Shown here: piece by piece, positions 1-10,215 of the stretch
How the letters are laid out: every line of letters begins with the position of its first letter
Numbering within the stretch: position 1 is the first letter of the stretch
Assembly: GCA_027576995.1 (NCBI GenBank)
Contig: JANBQC010000639.1
Location: 1 to 15,470 of the forward strand
DNA from: Dimargaris cristalligena
Lineage: Eukaryota > Kickxellomycota > Dimargaritomycetes > Dimargaritales > Dimargaritaceae
Reading direction: 5' to 3'
DNA length: 15,470 nucleotides
Position numbers and translations under genes: made by a program
The notes under the pieces: model-generated
What the model saw: only the letters and a program-made list of their open reading frames with translations
What the model was told of the DNA's origin: nothing
Databases searched by the model: none

Positions 1-1930
1 GAGTATTACCTATCCTTTGTGATGACTAATATGATTGTCTAGGAACTCCCTTCCCTTTCCCTGTACTTAGTCATCCAATCTTCTGGGTCCTTATCTCCCT
101 TTCTCTATTATCTATCTATCTTTCTATTTAGGCTTCCTCTTTCGAGTATAAATACTCCCCCTTGCCGCCACCTCTTGGAACAGCAAGTCTATCGTCACCT
201 TTCCCTTTTATTATCTATCTTTTCAAATAAAGTTCAGTTTTCAAGGATTTAAGTTTAGTTCTTTACAAGGACTTCAACCAGAAGTCAAGTTTTTTACATT
301 TTACTAGTTACCTTTACTTTACTTTCAGCCATTTGCTAGCCCAGCTCCGTGGCTCGTCTAATTCCCAACTCCAATAATGGGAGTATAGGCTCCATCAATC
401 TGGAGTTGTTCCCACTGTACCCCAGCACCAGTTCCAAGCACAGTTCCAACCCTATCCATATAGTGGAAGGGCCGATGCCCAAATTCTCCATGTTTCACCT
501 AGGTACCTCAAGCCCTTCAAACCCAATGTCTGGTGGCCCATCCAATCCCGGCAATGACATGGGGCCCGACCCCAACCTTAACCCCGGGAAGGGGGTTCCT
601 CAAACCACTGGCCCAACAATTGTCAGGATTTAGTCAGATTAGGAGGGCTGACAGTTAGTAAGGCTTGTAACAGCCTATTACCCATTGGGTGGTGTTTTTT
701 GTTGAAGTGACCAGACAACTCCTTCATTACATGGGCAGTGGGTTTCTTTGAATAGTTGTAATATGCCATATCAAGGAAGTTACAATCATCCTCAAATAAA
801 AAAAAATGGGGTGGCACTTCATGTAGCAGGCCATCCTGAGCAGCAAGAATAAGAATCACTATAATCTTTAAGTGTGGTTTCAAAATAGTTTGTGGGGATG
901 TAAGCCCCAATTGCATATGGTTTCAATATTAAATAGTGGTATAGATTATATGAATGGGGTTCCAGCAGCTTTGGGGATGCTGCCAGGCTCACTTCCTTAA
1001 TGGCAGAAGTCAGGTGTTAAACAGTTGGGAGGTAGTTCTAGATGATAGGCAAGGTGTAGTGGCATCTGGAGGTTGGCACTTATCCCCAAACTATGGGCAG
1101 CCAGTCCTAATCATCAGAGGGCAGAATATACTGTGATATACAATGGTGGTATCATTCCCATCATTTTCCCACTAAAATTACTACCTATACTGTGGCATAT
1201 ACTAAGAATACCAAAAATATTATTTATTTTTTATATTCACAGTTTGCATTAAAAAGTCCACCCTTCTTCCTTGCATTTAAAAGTCTGACCTATTTCTCAG
1301 TGGATTCTCTTCCATTCCATCTTATTACATCACTAATTATTTTCTACATCCTTTTCTTTGTATCCAGAGGCCCTAAGGCCCACAGAATGGTTACATAAGT
1401 AACCAGTGAATTCCCACTCATTTTGGGGAGAAGAGTCATCACCACTTGTTTTATTTTGAAGTCATCTTTTCTATTCCTTGAACTCGACCATAACTTTCTA
1501 GTTGATTATTTATTATTAACACCACCACTTTTATTATCTTTCAATAAACTTTTGCACCCCTCATTTATATCCCCGTTCTCCATCTGTTTTACTAACCATT
1601 TGCCCCTCCGAAATCCCACCATGACGACACCCAACTCTGTCCCTGTCTCTTCCAACTCTGTGAACCTCCCATCATTTGCCACCAGGGAGCTGGCCACCGC
1701 GACTTTAGGCCACACTGATAAGGAGGCTGCTGCCTCCTTGCAAATTCCAAAGACTGTTAGCCATAGGCCGGACCTCCCAGGTAGTACAAAGGCATGGGGT
1801 ATACAGATACTTTCACAGGCATACCACAGTATTGCTGGCAGTATATACATATTTCACATTCAACGAAAAGGCACAATGACTATCCAACTAGAATAAGAAT
1901 GGTCACCAAAGGTAGACATGAAGGGATACA
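1..1930. other. AT-rich region without intact gene; possible retroelement remains
   Basis: I see no intact gene here. The stretch is AT-rich, with several short open frames on both strands that look unlike the intron-split genes further right. A TATA-like TATAAATAC lies at about 147-155, followed by a pyrimidine-rich leader. Around 349-633 two overlapping frames are rich in Pro/Asn/Ser/Gln, one of them broken by stops, which is gag-like in flavour only. Frame 954-1136 contains a GRS...W-VVLDDRQG stretch that faintly recalls the end of a retropepsin domain, but the match is too weak to rely on. A second leader-like pyrimidine tract precedes an ATG at 1621. A palindrome lies at 1389-1404. Decayed LTR-element DNA is an inference; ordinary intergenic DNA is the alternative. 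Confidence 0.25.
1389..1404. repeat. 16-bp inverted repeat (GGTTAC-ATAA-GTAACC)
   Basis: Perfect 6-bp arms flank a 4-nt centre. No gene is adjacent. It could be a protein-binding site or chance. Confidence 0.45.
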
Positions 1931-2776
1931 TCATAAACATTGACATGTGTAAACATAAGAATTTAGTGAGACTATTCCTCGTTTTCTAACTTGAGTTTAG
2001 TGGTCACTTTACCTGATATTCTTGCATAGCAATCGTTTAAAATCCGACTAGCCAAGTACCACGCCTTTCATGTGCAACACAACTCTAATATGCGAGTACC
2101 GACTACTGGAAATGCTGTGTGCATTTTTTCCTATCATCTCTTTAGCGAACCCGCTACAATTTGTAGGGCCAAGCCTAGCGGCCAATATCTCAACTGTTAG
2201 TATACCTATATCGGGGCCCAGACCTACACTATTTACAGTACTGGCACATCCAGCTAGTCGCTTCCCCTAAAAAACGGTTTATGTCTAATGGGAGTGTTTT
2301 CGGCAACTTTCCCCAATTTATCTTCTGTACTGGAGGCAGCTGATGGTGTATATTTCATAAGCCAGGTTGAATACTCAATTTAAATACTTAGTGGCGGATC
2401 CTACACCTAAACGAATTTGTTGACACGCACCCTTTTGAACATTATGACCCGGTCTCTATTTAGTAGTAAAGGGCAATCTTTAATGTCAAAAGTGGACTCG
2501 CCAGCATGCACGTATTTATCTATTTTCTATACACCCCCTCATCTAGCTGGGTTCTATAGAAGATGCAATCCCATCTGACTGAGAAATACGCCTGTTATAT
2601 ACCGCAATTGGCAAGTCGACATGATTGCTCTCCATCCCCGAACTCTTCAAATTGGTATGACGACTATCCAGTGATGGCCGGTCCCTGAATATATACGCCA
2701 ACGGTGCACATCTCCAGAAATCCAGTTTTACTGTGGAAGAATCTTGAGCTCTTTTTCTACCTGTGGAGCAACGGCC

Positions 2777-2811
2777 AGGTCACTGTGACCTACGTTGCCA
2801 ACCTAGCAACG
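2777..2811. promoter_or_regulatory. Two adjacent inverted repeats, the second X-box-like
   Basis: AGGTCAC-T-GTGACCT (2777-2791) is a perfect inverted repeat with 7-bp arms. One base later comes CGTTGC-caaccta-GCAACG (2793-2811), with perfect 6-bp arms. The second contains GTTGCC and AGCAAC, the half-sites of the RFX X-box (GTNRCC, 0-3 nt, RGYAAC), but with a 5-nt spacer. It is about 1.25 kb upstream of the 7TM start. Binding by any factor is inference. Confidence 0.35.
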
Positions 2812-3073
2812 CCAATATGGTGCGGTACCGTGCGTTCTTGATCACCTTGGAGTGGGTGGGGGGGGATATGACTCGGGTCACCTTCCCTCCGCCTCCTTCG
2901 GTAAGGACCGTGGCGCGAGTAAGCAATCTAAATTTCCCCGCAGTCCCGCCATGATCCACCCGACGAATCCCGCATAAGCAATTTTTGGCATTTGGAGCTG
3001 CCACCACGGCATTATATCTGCCGGATTTCTCTAAACCTACCCGCAAATCCCGACTTGAAATATATATGCCTAC

Positions 3074-3092
3074 ATATATATATATATATATA
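3074..3092. repeat. (TA)n microsatellite
   Basis: An uninterrupted alternating TA tract of 19 nt, preceded by a shorter TA tract at 3061-3067. It lies in intergenic DNA. Confidence 0.9.
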
Positions 3093-3812
3093 CTCAGATT
3101 TGACCAGTATACGGCAATGATGCGACCCTATCCGTCCCATTCCCAAATTGGTGACCAAGTAGCCGGAGGGAATCGTTTGAGCTATTATTTTCCATCGGAT
3201 TTTGATAATCCGTAGGCTGAGAGAAATGGCCCTTGAGCAAAGGACACTGCGTAACGGGAGCAAGGGAAGGAAAAGGGAGAGCGCGAGGTTTCATGTGCTA
3301 GGGGTACGAAAAAGACATGGTGCCAATGGGAGGAGACGGTACGCTGCTTTTACAGTGGCTACTGCCATTTGGGAATGATGGCGTGGAACGGGTTACCTTC
3401 CTGTATAACCGATAGGAATATACACTTGGGCCACCCCCTTTTTTTTATGCCACTACTACTGTAGTTGCCGGCGTGAAGGAGGCACTTATAGAAACGCTTA
3501 GAATTGACTCGGCCTCTATGGCACATTCGCACTATAGTAGTACCTTCTTTTCCCCCTATTTCCCTTATTAAACAATGGCCCTAGAATGAAGCCCACCTGA
3601 GGATATTACAGCCCTGTTCCTGTCCCTGCTCCGTGCACTTGGTGCTGTCGCTAATCCATTGACAGCCTCCTCCATAGTAATATCCATACACTACTCCCCC
3701 CCCCTTCTCCCCAGCTGTTGATTATCACTGCGTTTATTAGCCTACCCTTATATATACTGACCATCCGCCCTTGTTCCTTCTAACCTGCTTGACTTTTTAT
3801 TTTTAAACAACG

Positions 3813-3819
3813 TATAAAA
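3813..3819 (+). promoter_or_regulatory. Candidate TATA element of the 7TM gene
   Basis: TATAAAA lies about 240 nt before the start codon at 4060, within AT-rich DNA. If functional, the 5' leader would be about 200 nt. There is no direct support beyond the motif. Confidence 0.25.
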
Positions 3820-4059
3820 CTTATTAATTTTACGGTCTGTTTAATATTTTACTAACTGTACCTAATACGTGGATACCCCTCGGGCGTTCTCGACTACACC
3901 TACTTTACTTATTTAGTCATTTCCTACCTTTTATATGTCTCCATATCCTCTATTTGAACCCTAGTTTTAATCTATTGAAAGGATATTACCGCACCCTGCC
4001 CCCATTTTTATCGAAGCAGTACATTTTGGTGTAATTATCAGCATTGAAGCTTTACAACT

Positions 4060-7058
4060 ATGCTTCCGTCGTATTTATCTATACTAGCCCTCTGGTGGCT
4101 ACCACTGTGCAAGGCCTGGCTGTACGTCACCGACCCTCGCACCAGAAGCACCGCCGAGTATACCTCCGTTGACTTTGAAGGGGACGTGGAATCCCCGTAT
4201 ACCATGACGGGCCTACTTCTCCCTATTAATATGTACGAGGGATGTAAATTCTCCATGATGGGCGACGACTGGGTACCGGAGGCGGTTGGGTCGAACCTTG
4301 CCAACGGGACCCGAGCCGATAGCGTCCAATCAACGTTCCTCCTTTTTAATCGGCAAAATGCCTACGATAGTGGATGCGAGGGATATATCAAGGTAAGTAG
4401 CACCCTGGGAGGGAGGATTCACCCCCACCTGCCCCCCCCCGCCGCTAGACATGTCCTATCGATAGTGGGGCCGCACTACTTGCAACCAGCACCGAATGGT
4501 ATTATATAAAATATAGTCCAAACTACAGTGGTCCACTCACTCACCTAGTATAAATTATTATGTCGTGTGTTTTTCGTCTAAACTATACCCCCCTCCCTTA
4601 CTGGGGCTGGCTCCCATACGGATGGCTTAATTTTAGGTCATGTCTCAAGTGAAGTCACTCATTAAGTCGGTTGAGGCAAGAAACTACCCCAGGGTCGAGC
4701 TTTTGATCTTCGCCTCCATGATTGACAGTACCAAGTATTTTGGTAGCGCCAACGATGAGTATTACACCTCGTACATGTCGGACAAGCCCAACAATGTAGC
4801 GGTAGCTTACGTTGGCAATGATGTGGCATTGAAACTCAAAGAGCAAGCCGAGTCGTTTGGTCCGCTCCTAGCAACAGCCGTCGAAGGTAGGTAGTATATT
4901 TAGAAATATTATATGGCCGAGGGCTGAACCATCGGGTATGGAGGGTATTCGCCTATGTGTTGTAGCTATTAGCCCAATTATCCTAGGAAAACTATACCCT
5001 AAATGTGGTGTAGACTGAGGCTGGGGAATTATTTTTGGCGAGTTATCTAGACTTACTATTGCTCCACAAACCCTAAAATCTAAAACACTCGAAGTTTCAA
5101 CTAATTGCCAATCCTACTATTTTACACCCGCGCTTCCATGTATCTAGACGAGGGAGTGTGGAACCAGCTCCGGCAATCCCCGATCGAATCGGTTATGATT
5201 GCCTTCCGCTATATTATGGTAAATACCAACATAGTGTTATATTCGTGAGATTATCGCTTGGCTCTTCGATCACCCTAAACCGCCAATCGGCTACGCACCT
5301 CAGCTCTAATACGAGCTGGCTCTTATTGGGACTGGCCTTTACTTGTTTACACCCCCAATCGTCATATTTATATGTATATATTCTAATAACAAGTCCACTC
5401 TATATATCTCTGTATATCATGGGCGGTGTTATGCTGTGCCGTAGATTATCCCTGTGATGACCTTCACCCTATTCTTCTTTTGCAAGGATGTCTACAATGA
5501 ACGTACCCTTTGGACTCGTCGGGTTATGCTACTGGTTGCTATCGAGATTTTTCTCTTGAGCTGCCTGATTGTCCCGATAGGCTATCCCCAAGACGCCTAT
5601 CAAATATTCATCCGGTACGTTGGCTGGTTAGCTGGGTTCGGCACGTACAGTTGGGTCCTGTTGAGTTGGTAAGTAACCACCGTGTCTATAGATAAACCGC
5701 CATCTTTGATCAACCCAAATTATGACACGCGGGAGTTGTTAATCGTGGACTGCTACTCCTAACTGAGACTCCACTGCTAACCCCCCTCCCCTTAAAATGT
5801 ATTGGACATTCGATTACTCTATCCGGAATACCTAATGAACATAGGGCCAATATTATCCAAAAGACGCAAAATCCGCTGTTTTGGTGTATTTTCTACTACC
5901 TCATATACACCGGCATATTTACTATGGTGGTTCACGCCATTGTAAATTGCGTTTATACCGTTGTGGTAACCAACACCACCGACTTTCTCCGAAATGTCGT
6001 TAATGCCTATATACTTCCGCCCATTCTGGTACTTCAGGCCATATTCATCCTAACTTATGGTAAGTCAATTAGATTGCTGGCTCGCCCCTTTTCTATACTA
6101 TATGGCAAAAGAAAAAGCACCGTTTTCAGTATAATTCGCTAATCCTGGTCAATCCCAACTCATCTGTACCTCGTTTTCTGCTTATCTATCCCGCCTTTCC
6201 TCTCGCCATACGTTAGGTACTCGGTTCCTTAGATATATCCGTCATAAAGTGGGATTTGGGAGTCTACGCCAGACGTTCCGAAAGGTAAGTCCGACACCAT
6301 AGTAACAGTCACAAGCACTGCCTGGTCCCAAACAAGGCTAATCATTCCCCCCTCATATCGCCACCCACCGATCAACGAATAGTAGTTAATCTAATAGATA
6401 TATGCATTCACCCATCATTATACCCATATGTTCCTTACTTTCCGAAATCCCGACTCTCTTTGGAATTCCGACCATCCGGCTCCACCAGCTAACTTATCTT
6501 TCGTACGGCACATTTGTCGGTTACATCATCTTAGCCATATGTACCGTCATGGTCCACAGCTACTTCTCAGGTATGCTCTGGGTGAGCCCGTTCCGTAGCT
6601 TTGTGTACAACATGGCCTCAGCGGTTATGGCCGGCATCGTGCTCTGGATTCTCCGCGTCCACGAGGAACAGCCCCTAGCGGCTCATCCCCAGACCATGGA
6701 CAGCGACGGAACCCATTCCCTGGTCCGCAACAATTCCATTGGCATTTCGTCCCGCACCCATTTCAATGAAAAGCCCCGGCATCTCAACGACCAGGCGGGG
6801 GCATCGCCGGCTCTCCACCCGATTTCTACCCCCACGACCCCCACGGCGACCATGTCCCGGTGCGGGTCTATTAAAATCTCCATGGAGGAATCTATGGAGG
6901 AATTCGACCTGGGTACCTACCGCGTGCGACAGGGCGACTTGCCCAACTCGGACATGGACAATTCCATGCCCCATACTATTATGGATACTATGCCGTGTCC
7001 CATTTATCCGGACAACCGCGCGTCTTTCAGTAAGCCGTCAAACGTTTGGCACCCATAA
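4060..7058 (+). CDS. Seven-transmembrane receptor-like protein with secreted ectodomain
   Basis: Seven exons join in consistent phase: 4060-4392, 4637-4886, 5148-5218, 5445-5668, 5845-6059, 6217-6284 and 6489-7058, giving 576 aa. Donors are GTAAGT, GTAGGT, GTAAAT, GTAAGT, GTAAGT and GTAAGT. Residues 1-18 look like a signal peptide (cleavage near LCKA). Residues 19-209 form an ectodomain with an N-glycosylation sequon (NGT) and Cys residues. Its second half (about 112-195) reads like a protease-associated (PA) type alpha/beta fold, a weak call. Helices follow at about 210-230, 245-264, 273-293, 305-333, 345-365, 390-409 and 420-442. The tail 443-576 is rich in Ser/Thr/Pro and should be cytoplasmic. 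N-out/C-in with seven helices is GPCR topology, but I recognise no DRY-, NPxxY- or Lung-7TM-type motif and cannot assign a family or ligand. The exon 7 acceptor (CACCAG at 6483-6488) is the best phase-compatible site. ATG 4060 has A at -3. The last few exon-7 residues are uncertain because of a possible GTAAGC donor at 7030. Confidence 0.75.
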
Positions 7059-7817
7059 ACAAGGGCCTGTTATTCGACTCCTATGAGACGGACTACCATC
7101 GTGTAATGAAAAAACTTACCCAACCATGTGACTGGGCTCATCTAGCCCTGACAGGTTGTAACAGCCTTACAATATTTATACCATATTCAAACTCCTATCG
7201 CTGTAAATTTTTATCTATTTTTCTATTATTTCTGGGGACCATCGATTGACCAGGAGGGTTTTGGTGATCTCTAAACTCAATATTCTATGATAATTTAAAG
7301 TAATGTTAGTAGTATTGCAACCTCCCATGTATATATAAATTTCCGTAATATATTCTAAACTTCTCGCAATAGTAGCTCTTTAGAATGTCGAAATGGTGGA
7401 GCAATTAAAGATTATTTCAAATGTACAGTGGTAACATCGACCCTTAAATAGGATTAAGCTAGAACTAATTGCGGGAGCCTTTGGTAACATGGGGCATCTA
7501 GCCATTATGATTAGAAGTCCATGGCCAAATACAGTGTTGGATTGTCCGGTGAGTTGGCCTCAGTGCATGCACGTAGAAGTGAGATGGGCGCAGTGGAGTG
7601 AATAGGGGGATATATTATATGACAACGAGTCCCCTGGTATGGCCAGAGTGACGAAGGTTTGATCATTAAAGTCATTTTCTATCTGATTTATCCCCGTCGT
7701 TTTGGGATAGGCGTTCTTTTTATTATTTATTTTTTGGTTGACCTCTACTGGCATTTCTTTTTCAATTAATACAGTGGTATTGGGCCCTTCGTCTAGCAGC
7801 CCACCCCTTTCGACACC
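7059..7817. other. Intergenic region between 7TM and HAUS8-like genes
   Basis: This should hold the 3' UTR of the 7TM gene and the promoter of the next gene; the two genes are head-to-tail. One open frame (7046-7249), in a different frame, overlaps the 7TM stop and continues to 7249. TA-rich stretches near 7329-7337 could act as core promoter elements. I see no RNA gene and no further coding evidence. Confidence 0.5.
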
Positions 7818-9566
7818 ATGTCGCCACCGCCTACCAGAGCAGTCCCTTCGATCCGCGCCCGGCGGCCAGGCCGAGTAGTGGCTTCTCGATTTAAGTTGGC
7901 CAAAAGTACCAAGGCCAAGACCAAAGCCCAAGAAGCCGATACCCTTGCTGAAGCGGCCCCCCATTCGACGACATCGACCACCACCACCACCACCACCACC
8001 ATAGCCACCGCCACCACTACGGCCAGTCGAAAACCCACTCTGACCGTGGCCGGTGCGGCGAGTACATCCACCACCGCCACTACCTCCTCCCAGTCCACCA
8101 CTGGTAATCGCCCCCTGGCTGGCCCAACGGGCCCTCCCCGCCGGGTCTCGAGCCGACTTGCATCTCCTTCACTCCCCGTACGTGAAACGGGTCCCTCGCG
8201 TCGCCCCATGTCCCAAAGGGGCAAAACCCCAGTTCCTCCTCCCCGTTCCCTCCACCGGAAAGTAAGCGCCTCCTCCCTCCGGGGCCGCAAGGTACCCGGT
8301 TCTTCCCAAATCATGAGTGGCCGGGGGACTCGGACGGCAACGGCTTCACCCACTAATGGCGCACCTAAAAAGCCCCGCATGTCCGACACGGACGACGGTG
8401 AATCGGTCCCCCCCAACCCCACTGGCACCAGCACCAGCACTAATACTAATACTCAAGCTAGCACAACCACCACAGCCACCACCGTTGCTCCTTCCACTAA
8501 AAGGGTAACTCGTGCCCGCCAGCCCCCTCCTGAGTCGGCGGCCGGAAACACCAGGTCCATTGCCAGTCCTATACCTGAAGAGCCTACCCCGCGACGCTTG
8601 ACTCGACAGTCGTTGCGAGCGTCTACTTTACTAACTCCAACGGGGAAGGTAGTCGCTCCGACTCGACAGATACGCGGCAACGACACCCCTAGGACGACTA
8701 CCCCTACTCCTACTGCTACTTCTACCCCCACACCCTCTAAATTACGGCGAACCAAAAACCGAACCACTCTTAAACCCGGCTCTACGACTAATTCAACTAC
8801 CGCGTCCATATCAACAACTCCACTGGCTAAGCCAACCCTTTCACCTTCTTCTATTCACAACCAACCTTCGCCTAATACCAACAGCTTCCTAAGCACATCG
8901 TTTCCACCATCTACCAGCGGACTGGCAAGCGGACTTGGCGGTGAACCGGGCGATGAATTAATGGCATTGACTACCCGGTGGTTACAATGGGTGTTCCTCA
9001 ATCGCAAATCCAACCGGCAATTCTCCCACCGGCGTGACGTCGCTGAAACTCAGTTAATGAACGCCTGGCAATCGCTGCACGACCTGCAAACCACCATCTT
9101 CCACACCGAACGAATGATTCAGCAAGCGGAACAGGGTCAACGGTGGTCGAACGGCTCGACTGACCCTGTTACCACCACGTCCTCCTCCACGGTTCCTTCA
9201 TTCACTACCGTCCACCGTTCCACGTTGGAAACCATGCTTCATACCTGTGCCGATCTCCAGCCCCAACTCACCCGACTCTCGGAGGCCCTCTTGCACAGTA
9301 CTAACATCCTGCCCACCACAGACATTGCGGCGGTCAGTCAGCACGAATTTAATGAACGCGTTAACCAAAGTTCTACCCTCTTGGTGGGCCTGGAATCCGC
9401 CAATGCTTCGAATTTAAAGGCCAGTGTGGATTTAGCGGAGTCCGTTGCGAGGGTTGCCCAGGTGTTAGAAAAGGAACTTCAGGAAATACAGGAGGTGATT
9501 GCCTTGACCCAGAGCATCGATTCTCTGGAAGCGGCCTGTCAGAGCCTAGATCTAAGCCAAGGCTGA
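7818..9566 (+). CDS. HAUS8/QWRF-like augmin subunit 8 candidate
   Basis: A single uninterrupted 582-aa frame. Residues 1-30 are basic and contain GRVVASRFKL (18-27), resembling the conserved N-terminal GRV-xSRYL motif of animal HAUS8 and the VSRYM motif of plant AUG8/QWRF proteins. Residues 31 to about 365 are low-complexity Thr/Ser/Pro/Arg, with a poly-Thr run from an (ACC)8 repeat, as expected of a disordered microtubule-binding arm. Residues about 376-575 are predominantly helical and carry RWLQWVF (387-393) and LMNAWQSLHDL (413-423), which match the order and spacing of the plant QWRF domain (LQWRF, then LYNVW-S--EL). In known family members this subunit tethers the eight-subunit augmin complex to microtubules so that gamma-tubulin can nucleate branches. 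ATG 7818 has A at -3 and lies just before the conserved basic motif, so no upstream exon is needed. The antisense frame over 7793-8440 is an artefact of the low-complexity part. The role is inferred from motif similarity only. Confidence 0.65.
   Translation: MSPPPTRAVPSIRARRPGRVVASRFKLAKSTKAKTKAQEADTLAEAAPHSTTSTTTTTTTTIATATTTASRKPTLTVAGAASTSTTATTSSQSTTGNRPLAGPTGPPRRVSSRLASPSLPVRETGPSRRPMSQRGKTPVPPPRSLHRKVSASSLRGRKVPGSSQIMSGRGTRTATASPTNGAPKKPRMSDTDDGESVPPNPTGTSTSTNTNTQASTTTTATTVAPSTKRVTRARQPPPESAAGNTRSIASPIPEEPTPRRLTRQSLRASTLLTPTGKVVAPTRQIRGNDTPRTTTPTPTATSTPTPSKLRRTKNRTTLKPGSTTNSTTASISTTPLAKPTLSPSSIHNQPSPNTNSFLSTSFPPSTSGLASGLGGEPGDELMALTTRWLQWVFLNRKSNRQFSHRRDVAETQLMNAWQSLHDLQTTIFHTERMIQQAEQGQRWSNGSTDPVTTTSSSTVPSFTTVHRSTLETMLHTCADLQPQLTRLSEALLHSTNILPTTDIAAVSQHEFNERVNQSSTLLVGLESANASNLKASVDLAESVARVAQVLEKELQEIQEVIALTQSIDSLEAACQSLDLSQG
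7977..8000 (+). repeat. (ACC)8 in-frame microsatellite (poly-Thr)
   Basis: Eight uninterrupted ACC codons encode a poly-Thr run in the disordered arm of the HAUS8-like protein. Length change by whole units would keep the frame. Confidence 0.9.
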
Positions 9567-10215
9567 GATTTAAATCAAAACAGCGCCAGCGTTGCTGATT
9601 CCACCAACATGCAAATGACAAGAAATGATAATGATACCATCTACCTCCAGCCAACCCAAGCTATTGGTGCTCGCTATTTTTGGCGCATGATTTATTGTAA
9701 TATATTTAGCGGTACAATATATATTCATATTTATATAAACCCCCGACTTCCCGATCTCAATACCAATATCAATTACATGGTAAGGGGCTGACATAGGTTC
9801 TACAAGACGTGAACTTCTCAATCCTTTCCATCTAGAAAAATAATTTTTAGTTTTTATAAAAATGTGTTTGTGTAAGACAACTGGCCAGGATGATTAAATA
9901 TTGAGTGGACATTAGTATTAGTGAACGGAAACGGTTCGCTATGGAAGGGAACGTAGAACGGGCGAAAAACTAAGATGGGACAAGACTATATGTAAATATA
10001 TATAGACATAAAATATACCATGACTGCAGTAAGTTTATGTATAGAAAAATCAAACAATGTCAGACTGGAGGAAACTTGAGTCCGCGGCGATGTTAAGTGC
10101 AAAAGAAAACTGGCTAGGTGAATGCCCACATACAGTCCAATGAAATCGGAAAAGAAAGGAGAGCGGAGTTCGCAAAAGGCAGCCGAGGAATTTAAAGACA
10201 ATCCTTTATATGAAA
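9567..10215. other. Convergent intergenic region (3' ends of HAUS8-like and NTH1)
   Basis: The two flanking genes point towards each other, so this holds both 3' UTRs and transcription termination signals. AT-rich blocks occur at 9700-9740, 9838-9862 and 9990-10020. No exact AATAAA is obvious on either strand in the part I checked. The open frames here (9609-9791 +, 9986-10201 -) carry no recognisable motif. Confidence 0.5.

Larger units (their letters stand above)
1931..4059. other. Intergenic region upstream of the 7TM gene
   Basis: No gene is supported here. The open frames (for example 2070-2270, 2763-2954, 2985-3215) are short, lack recognisable motifs and are not joined by convincing splice sites. 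The stretch holds paired inverted repeats at 2777-2811, a TA microsatellite at 3074-3092, a C9 run at 3696-3704 and a TATA-like element at 3813-3819. The last several hundred bases are pyrimidine-rich and AT-rich, as expected for the promoter and 5' leader of the gene that starts at 4060. Confidence 0.55.

Noticed and set aside
2070..2270. A 66-codon plus-strand frame with a hydrophobic N-terminus
   Set aside because: It is short, isolated, and without splice partners or motif; chance open frames of this size are common in the window.
7793..8440. A 215-codon open frame on the minus strand, Val/Arg/Gly-rich
   Set aside because: It is antisense to the Thr/Ser/Pro-rich part of the HAUS8-like gene. 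Long open frames are expected opposite such codon use, and it has no motif.
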